A DNA stretch of 64,000 bases from Congeria kusceri (taxonomy: Eukaryota; Mollusca; Bivalvia; Myida; Dreissenidae), in contig JAPFQT010000389.1 of assembly GCA_027627225.1 (NCBI GenBank), forward strand, positions 62,001-126,000. Reading direction: 5' to 3'. Below the pieces are notes generated by a model. That model was given only the letters and a program-made list of their open reading frames with translations. It had not been told where the DNA came from and did not search any database. Shown here piece after piece: positions 11,644-22,800 of this stretch. The stretch's first letter is position 1. Each line of letters starts with the position of its first letter. Made by a program: the position numbers and the translations under genes.

Positions 11644-12145
11644 TGGTACTTTGCCTGAAGCCCCATCATCTTTCGTGTTATTGCATGCGATGGGCTTAAC
11701 ATGACACAGTACATACTATACACATAGCAATAAATATAGTGCTATGTAGGATATATGATGTTGTATACAGTTACTGATACAGCGTTGATGGAATGTGATA
11801 CTTTGCCTGAAGCTAACTCATCTTTATAATATTATGCTATTCAGTAGATAATGGGCTTAACATTGACATAGTTCATACTATATACATACATGAACGAGTA
11901 TAAAATATATTGCAATGTAAAATATATGTTTTATACAGTAACTCATACAGTATTGAAGGAATGTGATACTTTGCCTGAAGCTCCGTCATCTTTATAAAAT
12001 TATGCTATACAATGCATACTGGGTTTAACACTGCATAGTACATGCTATACTGGGTTTAACACTGCATAGTACATGCTATACACATAGTATGAAATATAGT
12101 GCAATGTAGAATTTATGATATCGTGTACAGTTGTAAATAAATTAT
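11628..12145 (+). repeat. Tandemly repeated 3' end of FBA gene A
   Basis: Three imperfect units of about 150-170 bp start at 11628, 11777 and 11945, each with 'TACTTTGCCTGAAGC' and 'GGGCTTAACA'/'GGGTTTAACA'. The first unit overlaps the last codons and stop of the gene, so part of the CDS end was duplicated into the 3' UTR. The third unit contains a further 31-32-bp tandem duplication (12017-12080). Candidate polyadenylation signals AATAAA lie at 11729-11734 and 12136-12141. Confidence 0.7.
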
Positions 12146-12931
12146 GAAAATAAGATCAGTAAACACTAAATTATAACTTCACGTATTTTGAAGCTCAAAT
12201 TAATATTGTTTTGAGTATCTGTCCAACAGTCGTGAGTGAACACATTCCAGGCCTGATATTTATTGTGGAATCTAGTTTCTAAGGAAATGCTTTTGAAAGA
12301 CATTTCTATTATTTATAATGTGTATTAAATATATTCTCAGTCTGATGATATTTTGTGTTTAATGTAATTGTAACATTTATGTGTTTTCACACCAATCGCT
12401 TCCTGATAGTGTTTACAATAAACCTATAAACCTGTACCCAATTATTATTCAGTATAATTGACGTTTAGCACAAACGTTCAGAATAAAACACTTCCACACG
12501 TACGTTTAAATAATTGAATACAATTTATTCTGAGATGTAAATAGATAAAACAAATTAACAACAAAAACTGTATATTTTGTACTTTTTATTGAAGACGATA
12601 TACTAGTATTTGTTTCTTCATTTTAGCATAAAAGTTTATATGAGTGTAAGCATCTGATAGACAGAGGTCTAAATAATTAACATAAATGTTGAATTCTGGA
12701 TATCTTTTTAGCAAATGTTATTATGTTTTAAGTACGGCGCACCAAAGATATTTATATAACTACATATGCAAGTTGAAATGTTTACTGAAAACACTTTCCT
12801 GAGTTTTATGTTACTCCACAGACCATACCTGTCATGCAACTTACAGCTTGATTGCTTAAAACTATGGTGCTTTATAAAACCCGTGGTCATCATAGGGCAT
12901 GATCATTCGCAGTATGTAAAACTTTAAATGT
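12146..12931. other. No gene recognised
   Basis: AT-rich intergenic DNA. The minus-strand frame at 12708-12893 has no domain or splice context and is taken as chance. Confidence 0.45.
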
Positions 12932-13161
12932 GGCGCGTCGTGAGAAAACCGGTCTTAATGCATGTGCGTAAAGCGTCGTCCCGGATTAGCATGTGCAGTC
13001 CGCACAGGCTAATCCAGGACGGCACTTTCCGTCTACAGTGAATTTATGTTTAGAAGAGACTTCATTGAAACAGAAAATACCATAAAAGCGGAAAGTGCCG
13101 GCCCGGATTAGCCTGTGCGGACTGCACAGTCTAATCCGGGACGACACTTTACGCACATGCA
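12932..13161. mobile_element. Foldback MITE, copy 2 (3' truncated)
   Basis: Same family as 6851-7107: GGCGCGTCGTGAGAAAACCGG..., then the double palindrome 'CGGATTAGC..GTGCAGTCCGCACAGGCTAATCC' and 'CCCGGATTAGCCTGTGCGG..CTAATCCGGGACGACACTTTACGCACATGCA'. The right outer arm stops after ACGCACATGC, so about 40 bases of terminal repeat are missing relative to copy 1. Confidence 0.85.
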
Positions 13162-13229
13162 CAAATGTATTGTGTTGTTTCCTTCCAGAGTGTTTTTTGA
13201 CATGAGACTGTTTTATGGATGTTTGATAA

Positions 13230-13975
13230 GGTCTTACCAATTTGATCTATGTTTAGCGTCCTCGGGCTAATAGGTTTTTGGATGCCTGAACGAAATAAAA
13301 CTAATTTGACAGTGTGAAAACTTGATTTGGAAAGCATACAAAAATCGAAATAAAAAATGACTTGTAGGTGTTTTTACCAATATTTGTAAAAAGAAAAGTG
13401 TGCAACTAGTCAATTTACACAGTTTACTGTGTTAAAAAGTAGGTTCTTATATGAAGATAATATTTAGGCGTAAAAAAAATTGTTTGTTTCAGGTAACCCG
13501 ACCTACCCTTAAAAAATGCCCCGACCCTAGAACATTTTATTGGGTTTCTCAGATTGATTTTTGTTTTATTTACCTTTTTCAATAATTAATGTGTTTTGGG
13601 TAAATACGTGTTTTGTTTTGATAGTATCTACTTATAAACAATGTTTAAGGATGTAACTGAGATGTTTTGAATATTTATTCAGGTTTAGAATCTTCAAGTT
13701 GACCATTTACCAATGAAAATATAAAATAAAAAAAAATCCCGACCTACCTACCTAATATTTTTGGGCATGTTACCTGAAACATACATATTTTTTTTACGCC
13801 TTAACAGTTTTCAGGTAAACATTTGCTTAAGCTCGTACCACTGCCATGAATAACTTGTGAAAAAAAAAGATGTTTTTCTTATCGACTCATTGTTTTTTCC
13901 TGCCAGGTTGGTATGTTTCGAAAAATCATACAGACGCTAAAAATAGAATCAAATTTGTATGGCCTAATCTCTGAA
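13230..13975. repeat. Duplicated non-coding segment, also at 22795-23195
   Basis: Anchors 'TTAGCGTCCTCGGGCT', 'GTGTGCAACTAGTCAATTTACACAG' and 'CACTGCCATGAATAA' occur in the same order here and at 22795-23195. This copy carries a 334-bp MITE (13467-13800) that the other lacks. No coding frame is shared. Its ends are unclear, so it may be an old non-autonomous element. Confidence 0.7.
13464..13803. mobile_element. 334-bp MITE with TTA target duplication
   Basis: Inverted ends GGCGTAAAAAAAATTGTTTGTTTCAGGTAAC (from 13467, core 20 bases near perfect) and their inverse ending TTTTTACGCC at 13800, flanked by TTA at 13464-13466 and 13801-13803. The paralogous segment near 23020 reads straight through (ATATATAACAG) and is the empty site. 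A 3-bp TWA duplication is typical of PIF/Harbinger elements; no transposase is present. Confidence 0.8.
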
Positions 13976-14261
13976 TCATCAAGAATTGTTTATTTGTTTC
14001 TTAACATTTACTTGTGTGGTCTTGATATGATACAAAACTATTGAGAAGAAAAAATCTTCCCTGAAGAGCGAAGTCTTTGTTACTGGTGTGTTTGCAAATT
14101 TCCTGATATTCCAAATGTCTTAAAGCATCTTAGTTCACATGTAACTATATGGCGTTAATGGATGTGTTAAAAACAATGAACTATTAATCTGATTATCGTG
14201 ATTGCTATATTTCAGAACACTTCCTCAGTAGCACCGCATATAACGGCTCTTGTCTGTTTCA

Positions 14262-15600
14262 ATGCTTCCCGAACAATTTCGGGGGAGCATATAGTCGCCG
14301 CCAAGTCCTTCAGTCCGTCTGTCCGTCCTTCCGTCCCACTTTCTTGTCCGGGCTATTTCCCAGCATCTTCTAGTCGGAATTCAACGAAACATTATTAGAA
14401 GCTTCATTACTAAGAGGAGGTGTGCATAATATCAGGAGGCTCCGCTTCAATGATTTTTTCTCAGAGTTATGGGACTTCCGTCCCACTTTCTTGTCCGGGC
14501 TATTTCCCAGCATCTTCTAGTCGGAATTGAACGAAACATTATTAGAAGCTTCATTACTAAGAAGAGGTGTGCATAATATCAGGAGGCTCCGCTTCAATGA
14601 TTTTTCTCAGAATTATGGGACTTCAAAGAATGCTGAAATTAGTAAATAGCGAACAATTCTTCACTTTCTTTTCCGGGCTATTTCTCAACATTTATTGGCC
14701 GGAGCTCAACAAAACTTTATGGGAAGCTTTATTACCAAGAGGAGGTCTGCATATTACCAGAAAGAATGTTCCACTTCAATGATTTTTCTCAGAGTTATAG
14801 GACTATATAGTGCACAATTCTTGTCCAGGCTATTTCTTAGCAACTACTGACAGGAATTCAACGTAACTTTATGGGAAACTTAATTGACAAGAGGACGTGT
14901 GCATATTACCGGGATGTTCAATAATTTTTCTCAGAGTTACGGGCCTTTGAATATTTCTGAAATTAGAATATAGTGCACAATTCTTGACTTTCTTGTCTGA
15001 GCTATTTTTTAGCAACTACTGATCGGAATTCAACGAAACTTTATGGGAAGCTTTATTACCAAGCGGAGGTGTGCATATTACCAGGATGTTCCGCTTCGAG
15101 GAATTGTCGTTGAGTTATGGAACTTTGAATATTTCTGAAATAAGTATATTAGTATATTATATAATGCATAAATTCTTGTCCGCGCTATTTCTCAGCAACA
15201 GATGGTCATATTCCAATGAAAGTATTTGGGAAGCTTCATTACCAAGAATGGTTGTGAACTTTACCAGGATGTTCAGCTTCAATTATTTTTCTTTGAGTTA
15301 TGGAACTTTAAAGATTTCAGTTATATCATGTATATTTCTTTGACGCAGCTATATGCAAATCAATGATACCTGATGGAAAGTGAAATAAGTAAGATGAAAT
15401 AACCATTTTACTTTAATGATCAATCACTTTGATTTATTTTATTTTGTCTTTATTTTATTTCTGTGGTATGCTAACAAAATACAGCTTTGATGTCAGATAT
15501 GGTCCAGCAGTTCTAGTGATTTTTAAGTTATTTTGCTATCTCTACCGTTCTCATTGCATTTATATTGCTTTACAAAGCGCATGGGGAGCATCCATCAGTT
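14262..15600 (+). mobile_element. GGGGAGCAT element with internal tandem units, copy 1
   Basis: Starts with a hairpin (ATGCTTCCCGAA/TTCGGGGGAGCAT), continues with a CCGTC-rich run, then about six imperfect 140-190-bp units carrying 'CTTGTCCGGGCTATTTC', 'GGAATTCAACGAAAC' and 'TTTTTCTCAGAGTTATGGGAC'. It ends with 'ATGGGGAGCAT', inverse of the start. It is non-coding; the open frames inside are by-products of the repeat. A second copy lies at 57223-58640 inside FBA gene B. Transposon class not assignable. Confidence 0.75.
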
Positions 15601-15770
15601 TTACAGATATCCTTGTTATACATGTTTTGTAGTGCTTATACATTATTGTTTATATTGCAGTTATTCTATTAAAATAATAAACTATATGCGCTGTTTAATT
15701 TTATATTAATTTATCAATATAATACATAACCAATAGCTAAAAGATGTCAAAACAACATAAATATTTTAAC

Positions 15771-16284
15771 GTGTTAGCGTTAACAGTAGCTCAAATAACC
15801 GATGGCTACTACAATCTTGGTATTTATTGGAAAATACCGTATAATTTTATATCATAAACACATTTTTTATTGGAACAAAGTGCTAGAAGAGAACGATTCT
15901 GATTCAACCCCAATATTTCGAAAAAAGTATTGCTGGTAAATTATCACCAGTGTAGTTAGTGTACTCAAGATTGGCTGTAAGCTATGGTGACGTTCTTCTG
16001 AAGAAGACGTAAAAAGCACACACACTAGATACAAAACCGCACCTAGGTACCATTATTCATGTAATGTAAGAACAGTTACACAAAATACAAAGGTAACTTG
16101 CCAAAATCATACATTGATTAGGACATCTTAAATGCTAAAATACTTGGATTGAACTTTTATTAATTCACCTGGCGCGTAGTTATTTAATTATTTATTAATT
16201 TTGTTATTTCTAATAGCCTCTACACCTGCAAGCTCAAGGGAGACAACTCCTTTAGTACTCGGTAATAGGAGTGTGAAAACGGCC

Positions 16285-16323
<39 letters not shown>

Positions 16324-16335
16324 CATCATCATCAT

Positions 16336-16371
<36 letters not shown>

Positions 16372-16560
16372 AATATAATAATAATAATAATAATAATAAT
16401 TATTATTATTATTATTATAAACAATTATTTTATGAAACAGAATATGTGTCTTTTTGTGCTCCAATGTAAGTACTAGTATTAAGTGTCAGTACATCTAACT
16501 TGATAGCATAATCACTTCGTATATTGAATGTCCATTTTCAGAATTGTACATGCACAATTG
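15771..16560. repeat. Paralogous segment B, part 1
   Basis: Counterpart of 781-1184 in the same orientation. It contains an insertion, about 16214-16430, that begins with 'AAGGGAGACAACTCC'-type sequence and includes a long ATT/AAT microsatellite. Confidence 0.65.
16285..16420. repeat. Palindromic ATT/AAT microsatellite
   Basis: Runs of TTA, then CAT, then AAT, TTA, AAT and TTA alternate so that the two halves are mutually complementary over more than 100 bases and can form a long hairpin. The open frame across it on the minus strand is low complexity and not a gene. Confidence 0.9.
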
Positions 16561-16576
16561 AGATTTTCCAATGCAT

Positions 16577-17675
16577 CGTGGCGGGTAACCACAATAAATT
16601 ATTGCATCAGAAATATTACGTCAAACTAGTTGACATAAGCTTTACGCCGCATACACCTTCTGCGGTCATTTCCATACGCACCCCCCCGTCTTAAATTTTT
16701 TTTGGGAAGTATTACTGACTGATTCCTTTTATCTGTTGGATGATTTTTTTTTAAGTCAAATTAGATCTACCAGTATTAACAAATCTTTATTTTCCAATAT
16801 TATAGCTTCTTCTTATTATTTAGTTGTATTATTGCAAAGATGAGAAAAAATATTTATTTATTTTCAATTTCTCAATCAAACATAACACCTGTCTACCAAA
16901 ACTATTTATGGGCAAGTTAAAATCATGGTTATTAATAGTACAATACTTATACCCTGGCATTATTTTTATTTTTCATCTTTTTTATTTTTCACCAGTATGG
17001 TTTGTGTTGTTGCTGTTGATGATGTCAGTGTTACTAATATTTTGATTGATGATGGAACGCTAAAGTCAAGATTGAAAACAAACACTGAAAATCGGATTGA
17101 AATGATTTTTGCAGAATATATTTGTCCGAAAATATGGCTAGTTTTGCAATTCTTTTTTTCAGGGATTTTTGTTTATGATTGTAAGAAATATTTTTTTTCT
17201 CAGTTTAGGATTAAAGACAACATTGAGTCTACATTTATATGCATTCTGTTCTGAATTATCACGTTTATCATTAAAATTTACGAAACAAAAACATGTTAGA
17301 AATTCCATATGAAAACGAGACTGTTAAAAGCAGACAATTTACGCTCATTTTTTAAAACAAAATCAGCAAAACTCTTAATCTGACTGCCCCTGCAGCTGAT
17401 CTTATCAGTTGGTCATTAATATACCAACACATGCCATCACAAAGGACCCTCGTTAAGGCCAATACAGTCAATATATACAAGGGCGCGAGGCGCAAATTGC
17501 CTTTGAAAAGGGCAGGGTGGCGGATCAATAAAGGGGCGTGGCGCGGCGCCGCGCTGATTCGGTCTGGATAAAACTCTACGTGGCGGGTCACCACAATAAC
17601 TTATTGCACCAGAAATATTACGTCAAGCTGTTTGACGTAAGATTTACGCCGCATACACCTTCTGCGGTCATTTCC
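16577..17675. repeat. About 98-bp direct repeat pair
   Basis: Bases 16577-16674 and 17579-17675 are near identical ('CGTGGCGGGT.ACCACAATAA', 'AGAAATATTACGTCAA', 'ACACCTTCTGCGGTCATTTCC'). They enclose about 900 bp holding a chance frame (16925-17254) and a GC-rich patch. The repeats may be terminal repeats of a short element or a simple duplication; no PBS or polypurine tract is evident. Confidence 0.6.
17430..17580. other. CpG/GC-rich patch of unknown nature
   Basis: A strongly GC-rich island in AT-rich surroundings ('GGGCGTGGCGCGGCGCCGCGC' region near 17535). The minus-strand frame across it (17352-17594, 80 codons) matches nothing I recognise. It could be a fragment of a mobile-element promoter or untranslated region. 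Confidence 0.35.
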
Positions 17676-17689
17676 TCGCGCAGTTCATA

Positions 17690-18944
17690 GTTACCACTAG
17701 CGGATCCAGGAGGGGAGGGCGCACTGTACTTATATGGGCATATATAAAACGGTCAAAACTGGAAATATATGCTTAATTTGTTTTTCTCGCTTCGCTCGCT
17801 CAATTTGGTAATAGAAACACATCAAATTCAGTAAAACATACCCGACCTAGCCCGACCCCTACGGTTTTTTACGTTCACCGTAACTTACCCGCGCAAAATT
17901 CTTCGAAAACGATAAACTGTAGACAATGGGTATATATACTTTATTTGTAAATGATATTGTTTTTCTTTTTTAAATTGATATATAATATAAAGATGTCAGA
18001 TGTAAATACACCGTTGGCACAGGACATTTATACGTTTTGAATAAATATGGTTTAAGTTCGAAATTCAAATAAAATCAGTGATACTTTCGAGGTTAAATAA
18101 TTTTGTCTCAATAAATAGTTTAGTTCCCAAAACTCTAAATCGACAAACTTTTTGTTTATTGTTCCATAACCAATCATACCAAATGTCATATTGTTGTATG
18201 CATTCATGAAAAAGAAATAACGTGATAAAGAAGAGGGGTGTCCACAACGTCGGCTCCAATTCCTGGCGATTTCTTTTTTTTCCGGCACCATAAGTCAGCA
18301 AAAATTACACACCGTCGGCTTCACTTGCCGTATTATTTCACAACGTAATGATACAATTACCTTCCACAATACTTCGTGTAAAAAACATGCTTGTCTGACT
18401 GTCCGTTAGTTCGGTTCGATGAAAAAAACACAGTACATAACACATTTGAAGACAATTGATTAGCATGACTGTGAACGTGTGAGTTATTTAAATAACATTC
18501 AATTCAAAAAGAGATAAATGAAGAGGTTAATGAATTATACAAATAATTCTCGATGCGCGTGTGTTTGAATTTAGTTAGCTACAGATTGTACATGTTTAAA
18601 GATGCTCCTGAGATATATAACATTGAATGTCAAATACATATTTAGTGGATAGGCACATCAAACAAGGGAAATTTACTGCCAAAACAGGTTAATGACATAC
18701 AGATGAACCAACAAGTGTTTCGTACATAATACGGTGAATTATTGCTCTATTCAGTGAAACAAAGTGCATTTAATGATGATGATGATGATTATGATGATGA
18801 TTATGAGAAAGATTTATCATATATCTTTGATACGGATTTGTAGCTGATCACTGCAGATCCACAGACAACATAAAGGGATAATAACTGCACGATCAAAAGT
18901 TTACGCCTCTAACCCGAAATCCTGGAGCAGCCCCTGGTTACCAC
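17690..18944. mobile_element. hAT-like non-autonomous element, 8-bp TSD
   Basis: Element 17698-18936 is flanked by GTTACCAC at 17690-17697 and 18937-18944. Its ends are imperfect inverted repeats (TAGCGGATCCAGG... and ...CCTGGAGCAGCCCCTG). Segment A near 3235 reads TAGTAACCACTGCTACAG without interruption and is the empty site. An 8-bp TSD and this terminus style fit the hAT superfamily. No transposase frame; it contains a GAT microsatellite at 18772-18810. Confidence 0.7.
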
Positions 18945-19052
18945 TGCCACAGCCAATAAATCCTTCCAGATCCAATCTTCATCAGGAATACAGCATTGGT
19001 CCGTATGTTTAACAATGAGCGTACTCAGGTACAATTAAAAATGAGAGAAATA
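18945..19052. repeat. Paralogous segment B, part 2
   Basis: Counterpart of 3241-3350 ('CCACTGCCACAGCCA.TAAATC', 'CATCAGGAATAC.GC'), ending exactly where the CACGGTG element is inserted. Confidence 0.65.
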
Positions 19053-20136
19053 CACGGTGTTAAAGCGAATCCGTACCCACTCCGTTGAAAATAACCCCAA
19101 ACGCCCCCTTTCCGTTACGGTACCTGCCCCTCTCCGTTAAATCAACAGGTTTTGGTATACGGAGGCATCGAACAACACAGAAAAAACGGTAGTTAAGGGG
19201 TAAGTTGCTTGAAAATTTGTGGCGCACGGAGCATTGGCATCATTAAGCTATGAAAAGGGCATGTTTGGTTTTTGTACAATTGCAACAAGGAACTCAAATG
19301 AAAGAAAACAATTTCAGACAGTATTCAACCACACACATTTACATGTGAAATTTATGTCTATGTTCGTATCGGTTTCTTTCAATTCCTTTTTGTACATTCC
19401 CGGCTGATATTCTTTTAGTAAAAAACACACAAAGGAGATAAATGTTGCCTTAACTATGTTCAAAACAAATGAAAGGAGAATCACACCGGCACCAGTATCC
19501 TCTCCGTTACTACATTTTTTGTGGTACCTGTATCCTCTCTGTGGTACCTGTAACCTCTCCGTTATAGTTCATTAATACGTTCACGAGTTCTAATCTATAC
19601 GGTTAGTGATACGGGGATGTTTTCTTTAAAAAAAAATCGTCTCAACTAAAGATGTGTAGAACTCAACCGCTTTGGTGCTTAAATACAACGATACACGCGA
19701 TTTTTAGAGAAAAATACCGTGTATGCATGATGCAACAATAAGTGTATTTATTATCTTTTTGCGGCCTGTTAACCGTATTCGATAAACTATTTAAAAGCGT
19801 TTTGACATATCTATATAGGGCTTAGAATGAAGCGTTGCATCATGAGTTATAAAAACAAAAAAATTTGGTACACATACATGTAAACGAAATAACGCCATAG
19901 TACGTAAAAAAAGCACTGTATTCGTTAAACTTCGAGTATTTAACACCGCCGGACGCGCTCATTTTGAGGTTTGCTTTACAAAATAAAATCATTTAGAATC
20001 ATTTAATTCCAAACGAAAATTAATATAGTGACATTTTCCTAAAAAATGAAATGTATCATTATTAATAAGAAACTACAATTAAAAATATTATTGAGTTTAT
20101 GTCAGCTTTATAAAACAAATACATTTGACATCGTAT

Positions 20137-20185
20137 AATAATAATAATAATAATAAGAAGAAGAATAATAATAAGAATAATTATC
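20137..20185. repeat. AAT/AAG microsatellite
   Basis: Imperfect trinucleotide run (ATAATAATAATAATAATAAGAAGAAG...) inside the 3.2-kb TIR element. Confidence 0.85.
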
Positions 20186-21109
20186 TTTGAACAGACTTGT
20201 GCCATCACAAGACTATCTGCAAGTGACTGTCGTGAATGTATTAATCAAATTTAACTTAATATATTTAAAGCTCTAAAAACAACAATACAAATGTGAAATC
20301 TAGCGGTAACTCCGGATACAGACATTTAAAAGACGCTTAAACGCATTTTGCGGTGCTTTACAATTATTGCCAATGCGTTCCAAACTTTATGATAATATAA
20401 TATTTTTAAAGACGCAAAACGGAATGGAAATATTTGGTCACATCAGCCTAAAAAGGTGAATCTGGACAGCCAACAAGAGGGGCCATTGTTGTCAATAAGG
20501 CCCACAGATCCCACTTGGACACCCAGTAAGTGTGTGGGAACTACTATAGTACATCTGCGACCACTGACACACTGGCGAGAAAATTTCACGAAATTTCATT
20601 GGATATTAAGAAAGGCCAAAAGTAGGGTTAGACAGCTACGCCGAAATACTTCAGTTAGATTCGAACCGAGGTCCTCTTAGTCATTAGACAAGTACTTAAA
20701 CCACTATTTAGTATCTTGTTTTCACCCCTGGCGCTAGCCTGATGTATCGTGTTACACTGCTTAGATAATAGTATATTCCTCTTGTTGTAAGTAGTTAGTT
20801 ACATTATGTGATGGTATCGGGGAAGATTAAAATCTATAGGCTGTAAAAGTGCTTGTCTTCCTTTTAAGAAACATCACACACTAGACCGATTAAAGATCTA
20901 CAGTCGTTATCAAACTAAATAAAATTCGTAATTTGAATACTTTGATTTATTTCCTTAATCCAATGCGTATTGTAAAACCGTGTGTAAAAATATCCGGGTT
21001 TATTGACCGTATAATTATAAACAAGTGACCATTAAGTATAATATGATAATAATTACAAGACACAGTGCAACAAGAGTCACAGATCAATTAAAACAAGATC
21101 CTCTCGCGC

Positions 21110-21580
21110 TTGACTATTCATACTTCTTTGTCCGAGTTATGTGCCTTGGCCAGCGACCTTATATAATGACCCGAGCACGTGTAAAGTTTCAATTGAATAT
21201 ATGTAGTAGTTACAGAGGCATGAACTTGCTGGAAAAATTTAACCTGATTATTTCTAAGTACAAAAGGGCATAATTCTGCTAAAATGCATGTCACAGTTAT
21301 AGGCCTTAACCATTTGATCTTATATAATATCACTTGAAGACATGTGTGAAGTTTTAATTGAATATCTGAAGTAAACATAGAGATATAAACTTGTAGCACG
21401 CAAACGTTAACCTGAATTTTCTTATTCTAAAAAGGGGCATAATTCTGCTAAATTGCAGGTCAGAGTCATGGGTCTTTGTCAGTATCCTAACATAATGACC
21501 CTAAGACATACGTGGAATTTTTATTGAACATCTGTAATTGTTACAGAGATATGTATTCGGTTAATACCGGTAGTCTAGCT
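21110..21580. repeat. Degenerate tandem repeat inside the 3.2-kb TIR element
   Basis: Three imperfect units of about 150 bp carry 'AAAAGGGGCATAATTCTGCTAAA' and 'TATAATGACC', in opposite orientation to the related block at 2750-3075. Overlapping frames on both strands follow from the repetition and are not genes. Confidence 0.6.
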
Positions 21581-22299
21581 AAAAAGGCAAAAGTTGCTTA
21601 TACGCATTTACTAGGTCGTGAACTGCCGTAACTGTGCATAATCTATACGTATGTGCCATTTTGCGATTTCAAACAAATAACAGTACCCAAATTCCGAATA
21701 CAAGTAATTGTGAATCAAAATCAGTAAGAGTTGATGAAAAAGCTTTTTTTGTATGTTACGAACATATCATTGAATACAAGCTGTACCGGTTTCTCATACG
21801 GACAGGTTACATGTACCTTGCTATACTGTGTCGTCGCCTAGGTTTGTTATGTTATTTATATCACTTTTTTACCAATTATTCTATCGGTACAACATACATA
21901 CATCGGGGAATCATTTTAAAACTAAGTTACGCTCATGCTACACAGGCTTTTAATTCAACAAAGGAAAAAACGACACAAAATATCACTCAAATTAGGAAAT
22001 GTCAGTCACAGTTGAGAACTGTTTTCACTATTTCAAGAAAACAGACTGCGTTGTAGAGTGAAATACACGATATTCAAGTAGTGCAATGTCCAAGAAGTTC
22101 CACGAAACCAATAAAACTCCAATTATAGCGATAGAAACATATTTATTAACGTGTAATTGACCTACCGGTCGTTTTCAGTGTTGGTTTATGAAGTAGAGAG
22201 GCAGGTACCGTAACGGAGAGGGTGCGTTTTGGGTTATTTTTAACGGAGAGGGTATCGATTCGCTTGAACACCGTGAAATAACAATTAATACAACGCTAG

Positions 22300-22800
22300 G
22301 GTTTTATTAGCTGTGTATAGGTTAGATACTAATAATTTCAATTGCCATAGGGTCCCATTATAAAACGGCAAACTTTCCAAGCAGTTTTCTAGCCTTTCCT
22401 TAATGTCAGATTTTGCAAGCCTGGTATCAATATAAAGATGAATCCGTAATCTTCTAAAATTTGCAATAAAAAGATATGGCATGTTACTTCTAAGAAAATG
22501 CATCTCATGCAGACACCGGTAGACAAAGGGTTGCGGCAGTCCTAATTCGACAAAAGCCCCATACCACAGTAAACTTACCCCAAAAGTTTCAACTTGCAAG
22601 GAAATGTACCAAAATGTTCCAGACACACATGGAATATAAGATATAACCACAAAAATCATGTCTGAGATTGCTTAATGGCTTTTATACCAGACGAGAAAGG
22701 GAATTCTTAGTAATAGGCACTACTTTCGAATGGACCACGGAGAGATACGCAATGATTTACTTGTATCTAACCTCTATTTGTATTCATTAGGCCATACCAA
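22300..22800 (-). repeat. Dispersed repeat with a 124-codon minus-strand frame
   Basis: The block 22290-22690 read on the minus strand is homologous to 50155-50525 on the plus strand, including 'TTTACTGTGG.ATGGGGCTTTTGTCGAA' and 'TTACTTAGAAGTAACATGCCATATCT'-type sequence. Its tail ('TTTACTTGTATCTAACC') reappears in the insertion at 26221-26552. Here the frame is open for 124 codons (22285-22659) with two hydrophobic stretches and LRSNMPYLF. At 50 kb the same region is broken. I do not recognise the protein. It may be a fragment of a mobile-element ORF or a processed gene piece. Confidence 0.55.

Larger units (their letters stand above)
19048..22280. mobile_element. 3.2-kb TIR element, CACGGTG ends, 5-bp TSD (Transib-like)
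   Basis: Element 19053-22275. Its left 80-85 bases (CACGGTGTTAAAGCGAATC..., ...TTCCGTTACGGTACCTGCC) recur inverted at the right end (...CGATTCGCTTGAACACCGTG). It is flanked by AAATA on both sides (19048-19052 and 22276-22280). Segment A near 3345-3365 is uninterrupted and gives the empty site. Subterminal copies of 'GTACCTG..CCTCTCCGTTA' occur at 19109-19140 and 19495-19565, as expected for transposase-binding repeats. No transposase or RAG1-like core is readable; the frames at 20456, 21025 and 21634 have no domains. A 5-bp TSD plus a CACRRTG-type heptamer is characteristic of Transib/ProtoRAG transposons. The class assignment is inference from the ends. Confidence 0.75.

Noticed and set aside
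16252..16464. Minus-strand frame rich in Tyr, Ile and Asn
   Set aside because: It is the translation of the ATT microsatellite.
21634..22056. 140-codon plus-strand frame as a transposase for the CACGGTG element
   Set aside because: No catalytic motif, no zinc ligands, and no similarity I can recognise to RAG1 or Transib cores.
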